From an uncultured Spirochaetaceae bacterium (GTDB lineage Bacteria > Spirochaetota > Spirochaetia > Sphaerochaetales > Sphaerochaetaceae): a stretch of 64,000 bases of DNA. A program made the translations under genes and the position numbers. The notes below the pieces were generated by a model, which saw only the letters and a program-made list of their open reading frames with translations, had not been told where the DNA came from and did not search any database. The DNA lies in assembly GCA_944389295.1 (NCBI GenBank), contig CALXLV010000031.1, positions 1 to 64,000 on the forward strand, given 5' to 3'. Below, one piece after another: positions 16,544 through 26,571 of this stretch; within the stretch, counting starts at the first letter, position 1; each line of letters begins with the position of its first letter.

Positions 16544-17619
16544 GGAAGATGAATTTCGGCGCGGGCCCTTCCGTACTTCCGCTGGAAGTGCTTGAGGAGG
16601 TCCAGAAGAATATCGTTGACTACCACAAGCAGGGGCTTTCGATGATCGAGGCTTCGCATCGCGGCGGAATGTTCGAGGAGATGTATGATGAGTGCCTCTC
16701 TGATTTCAGGAAGGTATTTTCCATTCCCGATAATTACGATGTCTACTTCCTCGGCGGCGGCGCGACGCTGCAGTTCACGATGATTCCGATGAACTTCCTG
16801 CTCAAAGGCACTCATGCAGATTACACCAGAACCGGTTCATGGTCGAACAAGGCTGCAGATGATGCCGCGAAGCTGGGTGAGGTGAATGTGATCTTCGACG
16901 GAAAGGAGAGCGGCTACTCGACACTCCCTGATCCTGCATCCGTGAAACCTTCCGAGGGTGCGTCATACCTCTACCTCTGCTCAAACGAGACTATCGGAGG
17001 AATTGAGTGGCAGGACTTCCCTGATACAGGCAGCGTTCCTCTCATTGCCGACATGTCCTCGGACTTCCTCTCCCGCCCTGTGGATGTGAGCCGCTTCGCG
17101 ATGATATACGGCGGAGTGCAGAAGAACCTCGGTCCTGCCGGAGCCACCGTGATAATCATGAGGAAGGATATGCTTGATAGGCGCAACTCCGGGCTCACCG
17201 CATATATGGATTACGCAAAGCATGCGAAGGAGAAGGGACTTTATAATACTCCTCCTGTATTCTCCATCTGGGTGGTCGGGCTTGTTCTCAAGTGGATCAT
17301 GCAGAACGGAGGAGTTGAAGGCATGCTTCACAATGCCAGGATGAAGTCGGGATACATCTACGATGTCATCGATTCCTCCTCATTCTACCGCTCTCCTGTG
17401 GACAAGAACTTCCGCTCGAGGATGAACGTTGTGTTCAGATGTCCGACTGAGGAGCTTGAGGCAAAATTCGTTGAGGAGTCCAAGAAAGAGGGAATGATCG
17501 GGCTGAAGGGCCACAGATCCGTCGGAGGACTCAGAGCGAGCCTCTACAATGCCCTTCCTATGGAAGATGCCGCGTCTCTTGCAGAGTTCATGAAGGAATT
17601 CGAGCGCAGGAATGGCTAG
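16540..17619 (+). CDS. serC: Phosphoserine aminotransferase
   Basis: 359 residues. Starts MNFGAGPSVLPLEVLEE, with SHRGGMFEEM, GGGATLQF, the PLP region ADMSSDFLSRPVDVSRF followed by YGGVQKNLGPAG with the catalytic Lys, and the C-terminal GHRSVGGLRASLYNALP. It makes 3-phosphoserine from 3-phosphohydroxypyruvate and glutamate; the same enzyme can serve pyridoxal phosphate synthesis. It overlaps serA by ATGA. Confidence 0.96.
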   Translation: MRKMNFGAGPSVLPLEVLEEVQKNIVDYHKQGLSMIEASHRGGMFEEMYDECLSDFRKVFSIPDNYDVYFLGGGATLQFTMIPMNFLLKGTHADYTRTGSWSNKAADDAAKLGEVNVIFDGKESGYSTLPDPASVKPSEGASYLYLCSNETIGGIEWQDFPDTGSVPLIADMSSDFLSRPVDVSRFAMIYGGVQKNLGPAGATVIIMRKDMLDRRNSGLTAYMDYAKHAKEKGLYNTPPVFSIWVVGLVLKWIMQNGGVEGMLHNARMKSGYIYDVIDSSSFYRSPVDKNFRSRMNVVFRCPTEELEAKFVEESKKEGMIGLKGHRSVGGLRASLYNALPMEDAASLAEFMKEFERRNG

Positions 17620-18064
17620 GCTCGACGAGACGAACAAGGCCATCATAAAGGCCCTTCATGATGGCCGCCGCCCGTACTCGGCTATAGCGGAGGATCTTGG
17701 GATAACCGAAAACACCGTGCGCTCAAGGGTGAACCGCATGTGCGATGACGGTATCCTCTCGATCTCCGCTCTGATCGACCCGGAGAAGATTCCTGGTGTT
17801 CAGATAGTGATGATGGGCGTGAAGCTTAAGACGATGGAGCTGGAGGAGAAGGCGAAGGAGTTCTGTTCTCTCCGCGGCGTGTTCTCCGCATCCGTCGTCA
17901 CAGGACGATACGATCTCATTGTCCAGCTGATGCTCTCGGAGAACGAGGGACTCTCGCTCCTCGATTTCTTCCGTTCGGAGCTGGTGAGGATAGACGATGT
18001 TCAGGAGGTCGAGACCTTTGTCGTCTACCAGTCGCACAGTCTCTGGGTGCCTTACTGCATATGA
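17612..18064 (+). CDS. Lrp/AsnC family regulator
   Basis: 150 residues: N-terminal helix-turn-helix (RPYSAIAEDLGITENTVRSRVNRM) and a C-terminal RAM effector domain (VVTGRYDLIVQLML). It begins inside the last codons of serC (ATGGCTAG), so it is made with the serine enzymes and likely senses an amino acid, possibly serine, to control this operon. The ligand is an inference from position. Confidence 0.9.
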   Translation: MARLDETNKAIIKALHDGRRPYSAIAEDLGITENTVRSRVNRMCDDGILSISALIDPEKIPGVQIVMMGVKLKTMELEEKAKEFCSLRGVFSASVVTGRYDLIVQLMLSENEGLSLLDFFRSELVRIDDVQEVETFVVYQSHSLWVPYCI

Positions 18065-18068
18065 AAAT

Positions 18069-18087
18069 GCCCTCTCCGGAGGGCTTT
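18069..18087 (+). terminator. Terminator of the serA-serC-lrp operon
   Basis: GCCCTC-TCCG-GAGGGC stem-loop, then TTTGCCTTTCTT, 5 bases after the stop codon. Confidence 0.7.
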
Positions 18088-18150
18088 GCCTTTCTTGCGG
18101 GTGGAACATTGCGCTTTCTGCGTTTATAATCGCATGAAGGAGAGTTGCAA

Positions 18151-19125
18151 ATGCTTAGAACTGAATATATGGGTCTCGAGCTCAGATCGCCCGTGATCGT
18201 CTCGTCCGGCCCACTTACGCAGAATATTGTATCGCTTGAGAAGTGCGAGGAGGCCGGTGCCGGCGCAGTGGTGCTGAAATCGATCTTCGAAGAACAGATA
18301 GAGAAGGATGTCTCCAGTGACATGGAGAAGAACGAGGAATACCTTGCCCATTCATCTGCAGATGAGTTCTTTGCCGCATCTTCCCGCGATTACTACATAG
18401 ACCGCTATATGAAGCTGCTTACGGAGGCGAAGAAGAAGCTCTCGATTCCTGTGATCGCCTCGGTCTGCGCAAAGACGATGGACAACTGGATGGAGTACTG
18501 CGAGCGCTTCGTGAAGTGCGGAGCTGACGGAATCGAGCTTGACTACTATCCTATATCCTCCGATGCATCGGTCTCCGGCGAGGAGGTCGACAGAAGGCTC
18601 ATAGCTTTTGCGGAGAAGGCGAGAAAGACCATCGATGCCCCTCTCTCGATAAAGCTGGGATACAAGTACTCATCGCTTGCATGGGTGATTGCAGAGCTGG
18701 ACAGGATTGGCATTGACGGCATTGTTCTCTTCAACCGCTTCTTCCGTCCCGATATCGACATCGAGAAAATCGAGATATCGTCAGGCAGCCCCGTGTCATC
18801 CGCATCGGAGTACGGCGAGGCGCTTAGGTGGATAGGCCTGATGAGCGGCGAGATGAAGAGGGCGACGCTCTGCGGCAACACGGGAATACATGACGGAGAG
18901 ACTGCGGTGAAGCTCCTCCTTTCAGGTGCGAAGGCCGTAGAGGTCTGCACTGCCGTAATCCAGCAGGGTTTTCCTGTGATCGGGAAGATGAATGCCTTCA
19001 TAGAGAACTGGATGGAGAAACACGGCTTCTCAGAGCCAGGTGATTTCATCGGGCGCCTTTCACAGGAGCATATCGATGACGGATGGAAGTGGGAGAGAAC
19101 CCAGTTCCTGAAAACCATTAACTGA
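18151..19125 (+). CDS. Dihydroorotate dehydrogenase-like flavoprotein
   Basis: 324 residues, TIM-barrel of the DHOD family. LRSPVIVSSGPLT at the start, VIASVCAKTMDNW, GIELDYYP, PLSIKLGYKYS and GNTGIHDGETAVKLLLSGAKAVEVCTA (FMN phosphate site). This matches the DHOD-like group common in Bacteroidetes and spirochaetes. It has no electron-transfer partner gene here, and pyrimidine synthesis is not proven. The start at 18151 has AAGGAG 9 bases upstream; TATAAT at 18125-18130 is the likely -10. Confidence 0.8.
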   Translation: MLRTEYMGLELRSPVIVSSGPLTQNIVSLEKCEEAGAGAVVLKSIFEEQIEKDVSSDMEKNEEYLAHSSADEFFAASSRDYYIDRYMKLLTEAKKKLSIPVIASVCAKTMDNWMEYCERFVKCGADGIELDYYPISSDASVSGEEVDRRLIAFAEKARKTIDAPLSIKLGYKYSSLAWVIAELDRIGIDGIVLFNRFFRPDIDIEKIEISSGSPVSSASEYGEALRWIGLMSGEMKRATLCGNTGIHDGETAVKLLLSGAKAVEVCTAVIQQGFPVIGKMNAFIENWMEKHGFSEPGDFIGRLSQEHIDDGWKWERTQFLKTIN

Positions 19126-19133
19126 GGGTGACG

Positions 19134-20261
19134 ATGGATTTCAGCAAATACAGGGATATAGCACCATACAGGGGAGCGGATGTCGATGCCGCGATAAAGA
19201 GGATAATGGACAAGAGAGAGTATCTCGGAGCGTTCATCTCTGTCCTCGCGGGCGGCAGCGATATCCAGGCGATCTACGGATATCTCGATGCGATTCTGAA
19301 AAACATCAGCAGCGTCAAGTCGTACACAGATTTCCTTACGAAGATAACGGCGGGGTTCTTCATCCCCACTGTCATCCAGAGGACTATAAAGGAGTTCTCC
19401 GTATCAGGCGCAGAGGCTCTCGATCCGGAGAAGGGTTATCTCTTCATCTCAAACCACAGGGATATCATCCTCGACTGCGCTCTTCTCGATTACGCGCTTC
19501 TCAACAATAACAGGCCTCTCTGCGAGATGGCTTTCGGAGACAACCTCATCGGCAGCCAGTTCATAGAGGACCTCTTCCGCCTCAACGGAGGAATCATCGT
19601 GAAGCGCGCCCTCGGAATGAGGGAGAAGTACCAGGCGACGCTTGAGCTCTCATCGTACTTTGTCGAAGTTGTGACGGAGGAGAATGTCTGCGTATGGCTT
19701 GCGCAGCGTTCCGGACGTTCGAAGGACGGACTCGACATAACCCAGCCCTCGATCATCAAGATGCTGCACATGTCGCAGAGGCCTAAGGGAGTTCCTTTCA
19801 CAGAGCTTGTAAACCGCATGAACATTGTTCCTGTCGCGATAAGCTACGAGTACGACCCCAATGACATCAACAAGGGCAGGGAAGAAGTCCTCAGAGAGCA
19901 CAACAACGGCGAATACGAGAAGAAGAAGTACGAGGATCTTATCTCAATGGCCCGCGGAATGAAGGAGTGGAAGGGAAGGGTGCACCTCTCCATCGGCACG
20001 CCTGTAAAGGGCGATTACGCCACTCCTGAGGAGGTCGCGAGGGAGGTTGACCGCCAGATACACCTCGGATACAGGCTCTGGGACACCAACTATTTCGCCT
20101 ATGATTATCTGGAAAATACAAACAGGTTCAGCACCAGAACTGCAGATTTCGACGGAGATGCGTTCCTTTCAAGATTCAGCCATCTCTCTCCGGGCGTGAG
20201 GGATTTCGTCCTCAACAGCTATGCGAACCCTGTCCGTTCGATGCTTAAGGAGACTGAATGA
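19134..20261 (+). CDS. Phospholipid acyltransferase (PlsC/PlsB-like)
   Basis: 375 residues. The acyltransferase motif FISNHRDIILD is near residue 107, with GGIIVKRAL and WLAQRSGRSKDGLD as later blocks, and IVPVAISYEYDP. It probably acylates glycerol- or lysophosphatidate-type acceptors at the inner membrane. His-Asp spacing (HX5D) is one longer than the usual HX4D. It starts at ATG 19134 with GAGGGTG upstream, 8 bases after the DHOD-like gene, and is coupled to the next gene by ATGA. Confidence 0.8.
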   Translation: MDFSKYRDIAPYRGADVDAAIKRIMDKREYLGAFISVLAGGSDIQAIYGYLDAILKNISSVKSYTDFLTKITAGFFIPTVIQRTIKEFSVSGAEALDPEKGYLFISNHRDIILDCALLDYALLNNNRPLCEMAFGDNLIGSQFIEDLFRLNGGIIVKRALGMREKYQATLELSSYFVEVVTEENVCVWLAQRSGRSKDGLDITQPSIIKMLHMSQRPKGVPFTELVNRMNIVPVAISYEYDPNDINKGREEVLREHNNGEYEKKKYEDLISMARGMKEWKGRVHLSIGTPVKGDYATPEEVAREVDRQIHLGYRLWDTNYFAYDYLENTNRFSTRTADFDGDAFLSRFSHLSPGVRDFVLNSYANPVRSMLKETE

Positions 20262-20611
20262 GGAAGCTCTTTCCTCTGCTCATTCTTGCTTTGATGATCT
20301 CCTCCTGCACTCAGGAGGAGTTCTCTGTCTCTGATGAAAGACTTGAGCTTTCGTCTGATGCTCTTGTTTTCACGGCGCTGTTCTCAGCGCCTGAGAGCAC
20401 ATACACATTCAGAGCCTCTTCTCCGTACGGCGGACTTGTCTGGGAAGGTTCAATGAACGGAGAGGGGGAGATGAAGAGCTCCGACAGTCTTGAGATAACG
20501 GACGGAGCTTCCTTCCCCGAGGGTGATTACACTTTCACCATTTACTCGGACAGCGGCACGGAACTTACTCTTTCGGTGCCGTTTGAATCGCCGCTCCTCC
20601 CGACCATCTGA
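20258..20611 (+). CDS. Small lipoprotein, unknown function
   Basis: 117 residues with a clear lipoprotein signal (MRKLFPLLILALMISSC). The mature part looks like one beta-sandwich domain (TYTFRASSPYGGLVWEG, GDYTFTIYSDSGTELTLSV). Coupled to the acyltransferase by ATGA. Its last 70 bases overlap mutL on the other strand. Confidence 0.75.
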   Translation: MRKLFPLLILALMISSCTQEEFSVSDERLELSSDALVFTALFSAPESTYTFRASSPYGGLVWEGSMNGEGEMKSSDSLEITDGASFPEGDYTFTIYSDSGTELTLSVPFESPLLPTI

Positions 20612-22383
20612 CGCAGTTCCTTCTCTTTGAGCTTTATCAGGAAGGTGCGTCCGTGCGGGCATGCAGGCTCATCAAGCTGGAATACCTTTTTCAGAAGTTC
20701 CTCTGCGCTCCATCTGTCGATGCTGTCCCCGGCTTTTATTGCGGCGCGGCAGGCAATTACGGCAAAGAGTTTTGACTCAAGCTCCTTCTCGTCATAGCGC
20801 GCGGAAGAGATGAAATCCGTTATCTCCGTCTCTATCTGCCGGCAGGCGGAGGGGAGGGCTGTTATCTCCCATATCCCGTCTGAGCGGCGGGAGAGCATTA
20901 TTCCCATCTTCGTATAGACCTCGCTGTGGCCGGAGAGGAACTCATCGAGAATCGCATCAGCCTCTATTCTGATCGGCACAAGAAGCGGCTGCACAGTTTT
21001 CTGCGAGAGAAGCTCGTCATAGAGGATTCTCTCATGCGCCGCATGCTGGTCGACTAGGTAGAGCTCATCGCCGCGCTCACAGATGAGGAAGAGTTTGAAC
21101 GCCTGTCCGATATAGCGGATGGGGATATCCTCCGTTTCCTCCTTCTCTGCAGGTTCCGGAACTTTCTCCGACAGCTTTTTCCTGCTTTCGCTCAGGGCCT
21201 TTGCCTTTTCAAGCCATCTGCTGTCGCGCTCACGGTATGTGCTCACGCGCTCTGAGAGCGTTTCCGGCATTTCCTTCATCTGCGGAGAGTGCATCTGGGA
21301 GGGGTTTCCGGATTGAGGGCTGAACACGCTCTCCCTTCTCTCCGCCTTGCCGAGATAGAACTCCGGCTGCAGCGGGGAAATCTCCGGAATCTTCCGCTTT
21401 ATGCCGTTCTGGAGCATCACCGTTATCGCATGATGAATCTCTGCCGCGTTTCTTATCTTGACCTCGCGCTTTGCAGGATGGATGTTGAAGTCCACAAGTT
21501 CGGGATTATCGTGGATGAATACGGCTGCATATGGGAACGATCCTCCCGGAAGCAGCTCGCCGTAGCCGTAGCATACTGCCTGCACTATGGAATACTCATC
21601 AACCGGCCTGTTGTTGACGTATATCCTTATTCCTTTCCTGTCAGAGCGTTTGACTGCGGAGTTGCCTGCGATGATATCGATTGAGTAGTCGCCGCTTTCG
21701 TAATGGAGCTCCTCTGTGTCGGCCTCTGCTATTCCTTCGCTTCTGTAGAGGAACATCACCCGCTCCTTGAGCGTAGCGCAAATAGGCCAGTCGAGGCGGA
21801 GCGCGCTGTCGACGGTGAGAGAGAAGTGTATGGAGGGGAAGGCGAGGGCTTTCGCAACCAGTATGCTGCGGCACATTGAGGCCTCGGTTGAGGCTCTTTT
21901 CAGGAACGCCCTCCTTGCGGGAATATCGCCGAAGAGATTTTCGGATGAGACGACAGTCCCAGCGTCAGGCGCTGCGGAGGTTATCTCCTCCCTCCTGCCG
22001 TTGTCTATTGTCAGCGTTGAGCCTTCTCTTGTTGATCTGTCCCTCGATGATATCGTCAGCCTGGAGACAGCACCGACAGAATAAAGGGCTTCGCCTCGGA
22101 AGCCCAGTGTTTCGATCGAGTAGAGATCATCCTGCGTGTGTATCTTACTCGTAGCGTGGCGTGAGCCTATCAGGGCGATATCCTCACGGCTGATGCCGCT
22201 TCCGTTATCCGCTACTGAAAGCCTGTCTATTCCTCCGTTGTCGAGCGAAACCCTTATCTCCGTGGCTCCTGCATCGATGGCGTTGTCCAGAAGCTCCCTT
22301 AGGACCGACTGCGGTCTCTCAATAACCTCTCCCGCGGCAATGCGCGAGGAGAGGAGCGGGTCAAGAAGGTTTATGCATCCCAT
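20542..22383 (-). CDS. mutL: DNA mismatch repair protein MutL
   Basis: 613 residues. GHKL ATPase: ELLDNAIDAGATEI, VADNGSGI, TLGFRGEAL. The C-terminal dimerisation/endonuclease domain has VDQHAAHERILYDE, ACRAAIKAG and CPHGRTF, so it is the MutH-independent endonuclease type; in the DQHA motif the last acidic residue is shifted or replaced (YDE). It starts within the stop of the upstream outer membrane gene (TGATG), an odd operon partner. Its C terminus overlaps a lipoprotein gene on the opposite strand by 70 bases. Confidence 0.94.
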   Translation of the reverse strand: MGCINLLDPLLSSRIAAGEVIERPQSVLRELLDNAIDAGATEIRVSLDNGGIDRLSVADNGSGISREDIALIGSRHATSKIHTQDDLYSIETLGFRGEALYSVGAVSRLTISSRDRSTREGSTLTIDNGRREEITSAAPDAGTVVSSENLFGDIPARRAFLKRASTEASMCRSILVAKALAFPSIHFSLTVDSALRLDWPICATLKERVMFLYRSEGIAEADTEELHYESGDYSIDIIAGNSAVKRSDRKGIRIYVNNRPVDEYSIVQAVCYGYGELLPGGSFPYAAVFIHDNPELVDFNIHPAKREVKIRNAAEIHHAITVMLQNGIKRKIPEISPLQPEFYLGKAERRESVFSPQSGNPSQMHSPQMKEMPETLSERVSTYRERDSRWLEKAKALSESRKKLSEKVPEPAEKEETEDIPIRYIGQAFKLFLICERGDELYLVDQHAAHERILYDELLSQKTVQPLLVPIRIEADAILDEFLSGHSEVYTKMGIMLSRRSDGIWEITALPSACRQIETEITDFISSARYDEKELESKLFAVIACRAAIKAGDSIDRWSAEELLKKVFQLDEPACPHGRTFLIKLKEKELRQMVGRSGDSNGTERVSSVPLSE

Positions 22384-25300
22384 CAGAACGAGAACCTTGT
22401 CTTCACTGTCAGCGACACGACGCTTGTGCCGGAGAGAGCAGGAATGTTCACATAGCTTCCTTCTGCGGCGTCAGGCAGATATTCGGTTCTGAGCTCTGCG
22501 CTGAATCCGGCATGACCGAACGAGAAGTCAAGTCCGACGGAGAAGAGCGTACCGTTCTTCATGTAATCCATGAAGTCATCGGCATCGGTGAATGATGTCG
22601 AGAAGCTGTCCTTCGCGAATGCGGCATAGAGCGTCGTGTTCCCGCTGATCTCCGCACTGAGGCCGAGGCTGAGGATGTCGAGCGCGCTGTCTCCGCTGAT
22701 GAGCGCTTCAATATCGCCGACCGCATATCCGGCTCCTATGGAGAGGATATCGCTGCTGTAGGCGATGAAGAGCTCTCCGAAGGTTCTCATCGGAGCTCCG
22801 CTTTCACCTGTCAGGTCGGAAAGTTCTTCGATTGTAGACGCTGCGACTGTATGCTGTGCGGCCGTAAATGCGTTGAACATCGCGGGCCTGAGCTTGCCGC
22901 TGTTGATTCCTCCCTTTGCAGTGACCGTGAATCCGCCGGCCTTGACCTCTATCTCAGCACCTGTCATGTAGTCATACATAGCCTTCTTGTCGAAGTCATA
23001 TATGACCTTGCTGCTCTCCATCAGGCCATTCTGGTAGATCGTGGACACCTCTCCGAGAGCGAAGAGCGAGAGCGTGAAGTGGTTGCGCACGAACGGGATG
23101 TCGATCCTGAACTCAGGATAGAAGAGCAGGGCGTAGTTGTCCTCGTCCTTCATGAGCAGCTCGCCGGGGAAGCTGAGCCTGAATGCAAGGTCATAATCCT
23201 CCGTCGGGAAGAAGCTGAGCGACATCTCCGAGATATGCGGCGCTTCCGCGTTGTCGGAGTAGATGGAGAGCGAGAGGTTCGGGAAGTTGAATCCTGCTCT
23301 TACGCTCAGCGCATCCTCAGAGCCGAAGAACGAGAAGAGCGTGCCTGACTTGTAGTAGCCGCGTTCAGCCTCAAGGTAGAGGATGCTTGAATCCGCATCG
23401 CCGAGCTTTATCCTGTCGATAAGAGCCGCGGTGTCGGTCAGGACATGGAATGACTTGGTCATTCCGCTCTCGTCAGCACCGAAGTTCCATTCATCCCTGC
23501 CGCTGAATCCTGCAAGGACGAAGTCTCTTTCAGCTCCGCTCTCGGAGAATGTCATCTGCAGAGGAGCGCGGAGTGCGATGAGGTAATCGCCTTCACCGAT
23601 AGTCACTCTCGGCGTGACGAGGAACACAGGCATCATATCCTCTCCGACATAGTGCCTGATTCCTGTCTCGATATCGAATGATACAGGAATTGAAGGTTCG
23701 TATCCGCTATTTTCCTTGCCGTTTCCGAATGTGGATACCGTTCCCGCGAATGTGAGCGAGAACTTATCCGCATTGTTGTAGCCGAGCTGGAGGCGTGCTG
23801 CCACAGGGCCTATCGCGGAAGAGAGACCTGCATAGTATTCGCTTCTCTCCTTTACGTCGCTGAACTGCGTCCTGTAGCCTCCGAAGAGCCTTATGCCGTA
23901 AAGGTCGATGTATGCTGAACCGTCGAACCAGCTGTTGTCCTCGACAATGCTGAGTCCGTCTGTGGTGAGATCGAACCAGCCTTCTGCCTCAAGTCCGAAC
24001 CACCTGCCCTCATATCCGGCCTTCATGCTGAGAGTTATGAGGTCATCGCCGGTGGATGGCACATAAGGCGATGAGAGCATGCCGTAATGCATCTTTTTAG
24101 TGGAGTAGGCCGCACCTGCTTCGATCGTGATTCCCTTGTACTCAATGGGAAGCATGAACGAGAGAAGCATGCCGTTCTCTGTGAAGGGGTTCACATCCAT
24201 GTTCTTTCCATCGAGGAATGTGGCGGCGCCTGCTCTGAATCCGAATGAGAGATCTCCGGAGAAGATGAAGGGCAGATAGAGAGAAGCCTCGGGGAACAGC
24301 ATGTAGCTATCTATCTCGTCAGGATTTATCGCGGCAAGCGTTCCCACAGAGAACGTGAGCGGGTAGGCATCTCCTGCCGATATCGCTATCTCCGCGCCTC
24401 CCAGCCCGTAGCCGGAATCTGCGGAGAAGAGATCAGACCTGAACGAAAGATCGCTGAACCACACTCTGTGCGCGTAGTATTCAGAACTGAATGTATGGTT
24501 GAGCGAGAGTGCACTGTGCATGCCGTCCCAGGCATGATTGCGTCCGGAGAAGAGTCCTGCGCTGTCGCCGTCAAGTCCTGTGTATCTGTCAATAGTCAGC
24601 ATCGTGCTCTCATCGAGCGATCTGAACCTGATTTCCGAGATGAAGTCAGAGGCGAAGCCTATCCAGTCTGCGATCGAGTTGTCGTCGGCATCGAGCGTGT
24701 CATAGATCGAGAAGGGATCGATATTGAGGCCGAGGACGAACGATCCGTATGTCAGGTACGGCTGCACCGAAGCCCTGACGAGGCTGTTTCCTCTCTGATC
24801 GGCATATGCACGCGCTGCAAGATGGATATCGAAGCCGAGCTTGTTCTTGATTCTCTCTCCTGTGATCACAGGAGCGGCTGTGCTTTCCTTAGCCTCCGTG
24901 CTCTGCATTTCGCTGCTTTCAGCGCTCTCTGCCGGCATCTCTGCTGCGGGCTCTTCCTCCGTCTCAGTCACTGTGCCGGTAAACTGCGGAGCTTCTGGAA
25001 CACTCGCTTCCTCTTCCGGCGCACCGGTGATCACTGTGATTACAGGTTCCTTGAATGATGGGACAGAGGGGATCTCCGCCGCATCCTCAACGATTTCCGC
25101 TGAATATGAGAGGGTAGGTGCGGAAGGAACCGCAGGTCCTTCTCCTATTGTGATCACAGGCGAGATTATGAACGGAGCATCGGGCACTTCCGCCATCTCT
25201 TCGGGCTCCTCTGTCTCGGTAATTGCCGGAGCAGAGAGATATGCGATGAGATCCTCGACAAGGAGATCAAGCTCCGCTGCCGCAGTCTCGTTGCTGTACT

Positions 25301-26495
25301 CTGCGGGATAGCTTATCGTCGCGCTTCCGTTTCCATTGAGGACATAAGACACGCCGAGATCAGCAAGACCGTATTTTTCGTTCTCAGCTGCGAAGAACTC
25401 TATAACATCGCTGTCTGCGATGAAAGCAGGATACTCAAGCTCCGCCTTGCCGCTGTCAATTACTGCCGTGAGGGTGTATCCGGCATACTCATATACTCTT
25501 GTGACAGGCTCTTCAGCAGGCTCCGCAGCCGGTTCTTCCTCAGGTTCCGTGACAGGTTCTTCTTCTGCAGTCTCGGTAATTGCCGGAGCAGAGAGATATG
25601 CGATGAGGTCCTCGACGAGGAGATCGAGTTCCGCTGCCGCAGTCTCGTTGCTGTACTCTGCGGGATAGCTTATCGTTGCCTTTCCGTTTCCATTGAGGAC
25701 ATAAGACACTCCGAGATCAGCAAGACCGTACTTTTCGTTCTCAGCTGCGAAGAACGCTTCTGTATCGCTGTCTGCGATGAAGGCAGGATACTCAAGCTCC
25801 GCCTTGCCGCTGTCAATTACTGCCGTGAGGGTGTATCCGGCGTATTCATATACTCTTGTGACAGGCTCCTCTGCAGGTTCAGTGATGGGTTCTTCCGCAG
25901 GCACTGTCTCTTCGGCAGCGGAAGCTGTCATCGAGAGTGAGTAATACTCTTCAGCTGAGACTGCCTTTGTGGTTCTCGGCCACTCCATCAGGCTGACAGA
26001 TTCCATCGGGGAAAGATTTTCCTCTACGCCTCTGAGTCCGTCATATACCGTGACATCCTTTTCTGAGAAGTTGAAAACGCTTTCGTCAGCGTCTGTCGAA
26101 ACGATCCTGTACTCGCCGCTTCCCGGGAGGACGGCCATCATCGACGGCGTATAGAGGCTTACGGGGAAGTCCGTCCTGAGATCGATGCTCATCTCGCCGT
26201 AGAGGAGGTAGAGCGAGGGCTCCGCGGCATCAAAACCTGTTACCGCAAGCATTGACTCGTTCTGGAGGTAGATGTCCCCGAAGTCGGAGACAAACTTCTT
26301 TGTCTCTCCCTCCGTCCTTATGACCATCCCGCTCTCTCCGACTTCCGACATGGAATCGATTCTGCTGCCGTCCGGCGAGTAGAGCTCGACTTCGTCGGTA
26401 TCGCCTTCCTGGAGAACGAAGAACTGAGAGGCTGACAGCACGGTCACAGCCGATACCGCCAGCAGTATCATAAGCATCGATAGGATCTTCTTCAT
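22383..26495 (-). CDS. Large FecR-like / beta-barrel outer membrane protein with internal repeats
   Basis: 1370 residues. Signal peptide (1-22), a FecR-like N-terminal region (LYLLYGEMSIDLRTDFPVSL, VTVYDGLRG), two nearly identical about 100-residue modules (about 208-310 and 327-430, starting VTRVYEYAGYT), a Pro/Glu/Ala-rich linker to about 560, then about 800 residues of alternating strands ending VVSLTVKTRFSF. The last Phe is typical of outer membrane barrels. It may be a surface porin or adhesin; no ligand can be inferred. The start at 26495 is preferred over 26516 because GAGGGTG and the signal peptide fit it. The modules carry YPAEYSNETAAAEL and end in acidic TE repeats. Confidence 0.75.
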   Translation of the reverse strand: MKKILSMLMILLAVSAVTVLSASQFFVLQEGDTDEVELYSPDGSRIDSMSEVGESGMVIRTEGETKKFVSDFGDIYLQNESMLAVTGFDAAEPSLYLLYGEMSIDLRTDFPVSLYTPSMMAVLPGSGEYRIVSTDADESVFNFSEKDVTVYDGLRGVEENLSPMESVSLMEWPRTTKAVSAEEYYSLSMTASAAEETVPAEEPITEPAEEPVTRVYEYAGYTLTAVIDSGKAELEYPAFIADSDTEAFFAAENEKYGLADLGVSYVLNGNGKATISYPAEYSNETAAAELDLLVEDLIAYLSAPAITETAEEEPVTEPEEEPAAEPAEEPVTRVYEYAGYTLTAVIDSGKAELEYPAFIADSDVIEFFAAENEKYGLADLGVSYVLNGNGSATISYPAEYSNETAAAELDLLVEDLIAYLSAPAITETEEPEEMAEVPDAPFIISPVITIGEGPAVPSAPTLSYSAEIVEDAAEIPSVPSFKEPVITVITGAPEEEASVPEAPQFTGTVTETEEEPAAEMPAESAESSEMQSTEAKESTAAPVITGERIKNKLGFDIHLAARAYADQRGNSLVRASVQPYLTYGSFVLGLNIDPFSIYDTLDADDNSIADWIGFASDFISEIRFRSLDESTMLTIDRYTGLDGDSAGLFSGRNHAWDGMHSALSLNHTFSSEYYAHRVWFSDLSFRSDLFSADSGYGLGGAEIAISAGDAYPLTFSVGTLAAINPDEIDSYMLFPEASLYLPFIFSGDLSFGFRAGAATFLDGKNMDVNPFTENGMLLSFMLPIEYKGITIEAGAAYSTKKMHYGMLSSPYVPSTGDDLITLSMKAGYEGRWFGLEAEGWFDLTTDGLSIVEDNSWFDGSAYIDLYGIRLFGGYRTQFSDVKERSEYYAGLSSAIGPVAARLQLGYNNADKFSLTFAGTVSTFGNGKENSGYEPSIPVSFDIETGIRHYVGEDMMPVFLVTPRVTIGEGDYLIALRAPLQMTFSESGAERDFVLAGFSGRDEWNFGADESGMTKSFHVLTDTAALIDRIKLGDADSSILYLEAERGYYKSGTLFSFFGSEDALSVRAGFNFPNLSLSIYSDNAEAPHISEMSLSFFPTEDYDLAFRLSFPGELLMKDEDNYALLFYPEFRIDIPFVRNHFTLSLFALGEVSTIYQNGLMESSKVIYDFDKKAMYDYMTGAEIEVKAGGFTVTAKGGINSGKLRPAMFNAFTAAQHTVAASTIEELSDLTGESGAPMRTFGELFIAYSSDILSIGAGYAVGDIEALISGDSALDILSLGLSAEISGNTTLYAAFAKDSFSTSFTDADDFMDYMKNGTLFSVGLDFSFGHAGFSAELRTEYLPDAAEGSYVNIPALSGTSVVSLTVKTRFSF
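25214..25886 (-). repeat. Tandem 357-bp repeat, two copies
   Basis: The block starting TCTCGGTAATTGCCGG at 25214 recurs at 25571, an offset of 357 bases or 119 codons, so the frame is kept. About 300 bases of each unit are nearly identical at DNA level; differences are mostly silent. This is a recent duplication inside the outer membrane protein gene. Confidence 0.85.
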
Positions 26496-26571
26496 ATGTT
26501 GCACCCTCTGAGGCAAATCTGCCTGACTAAAGGTAGTTTAGCACATGAAGATAACTCACGACCACATATTT

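Noticed and set aside
25214-25886. CRISPR array
   Set aside because: The repeat unit is 357 bp with no short spacers and it is in a coding frame.
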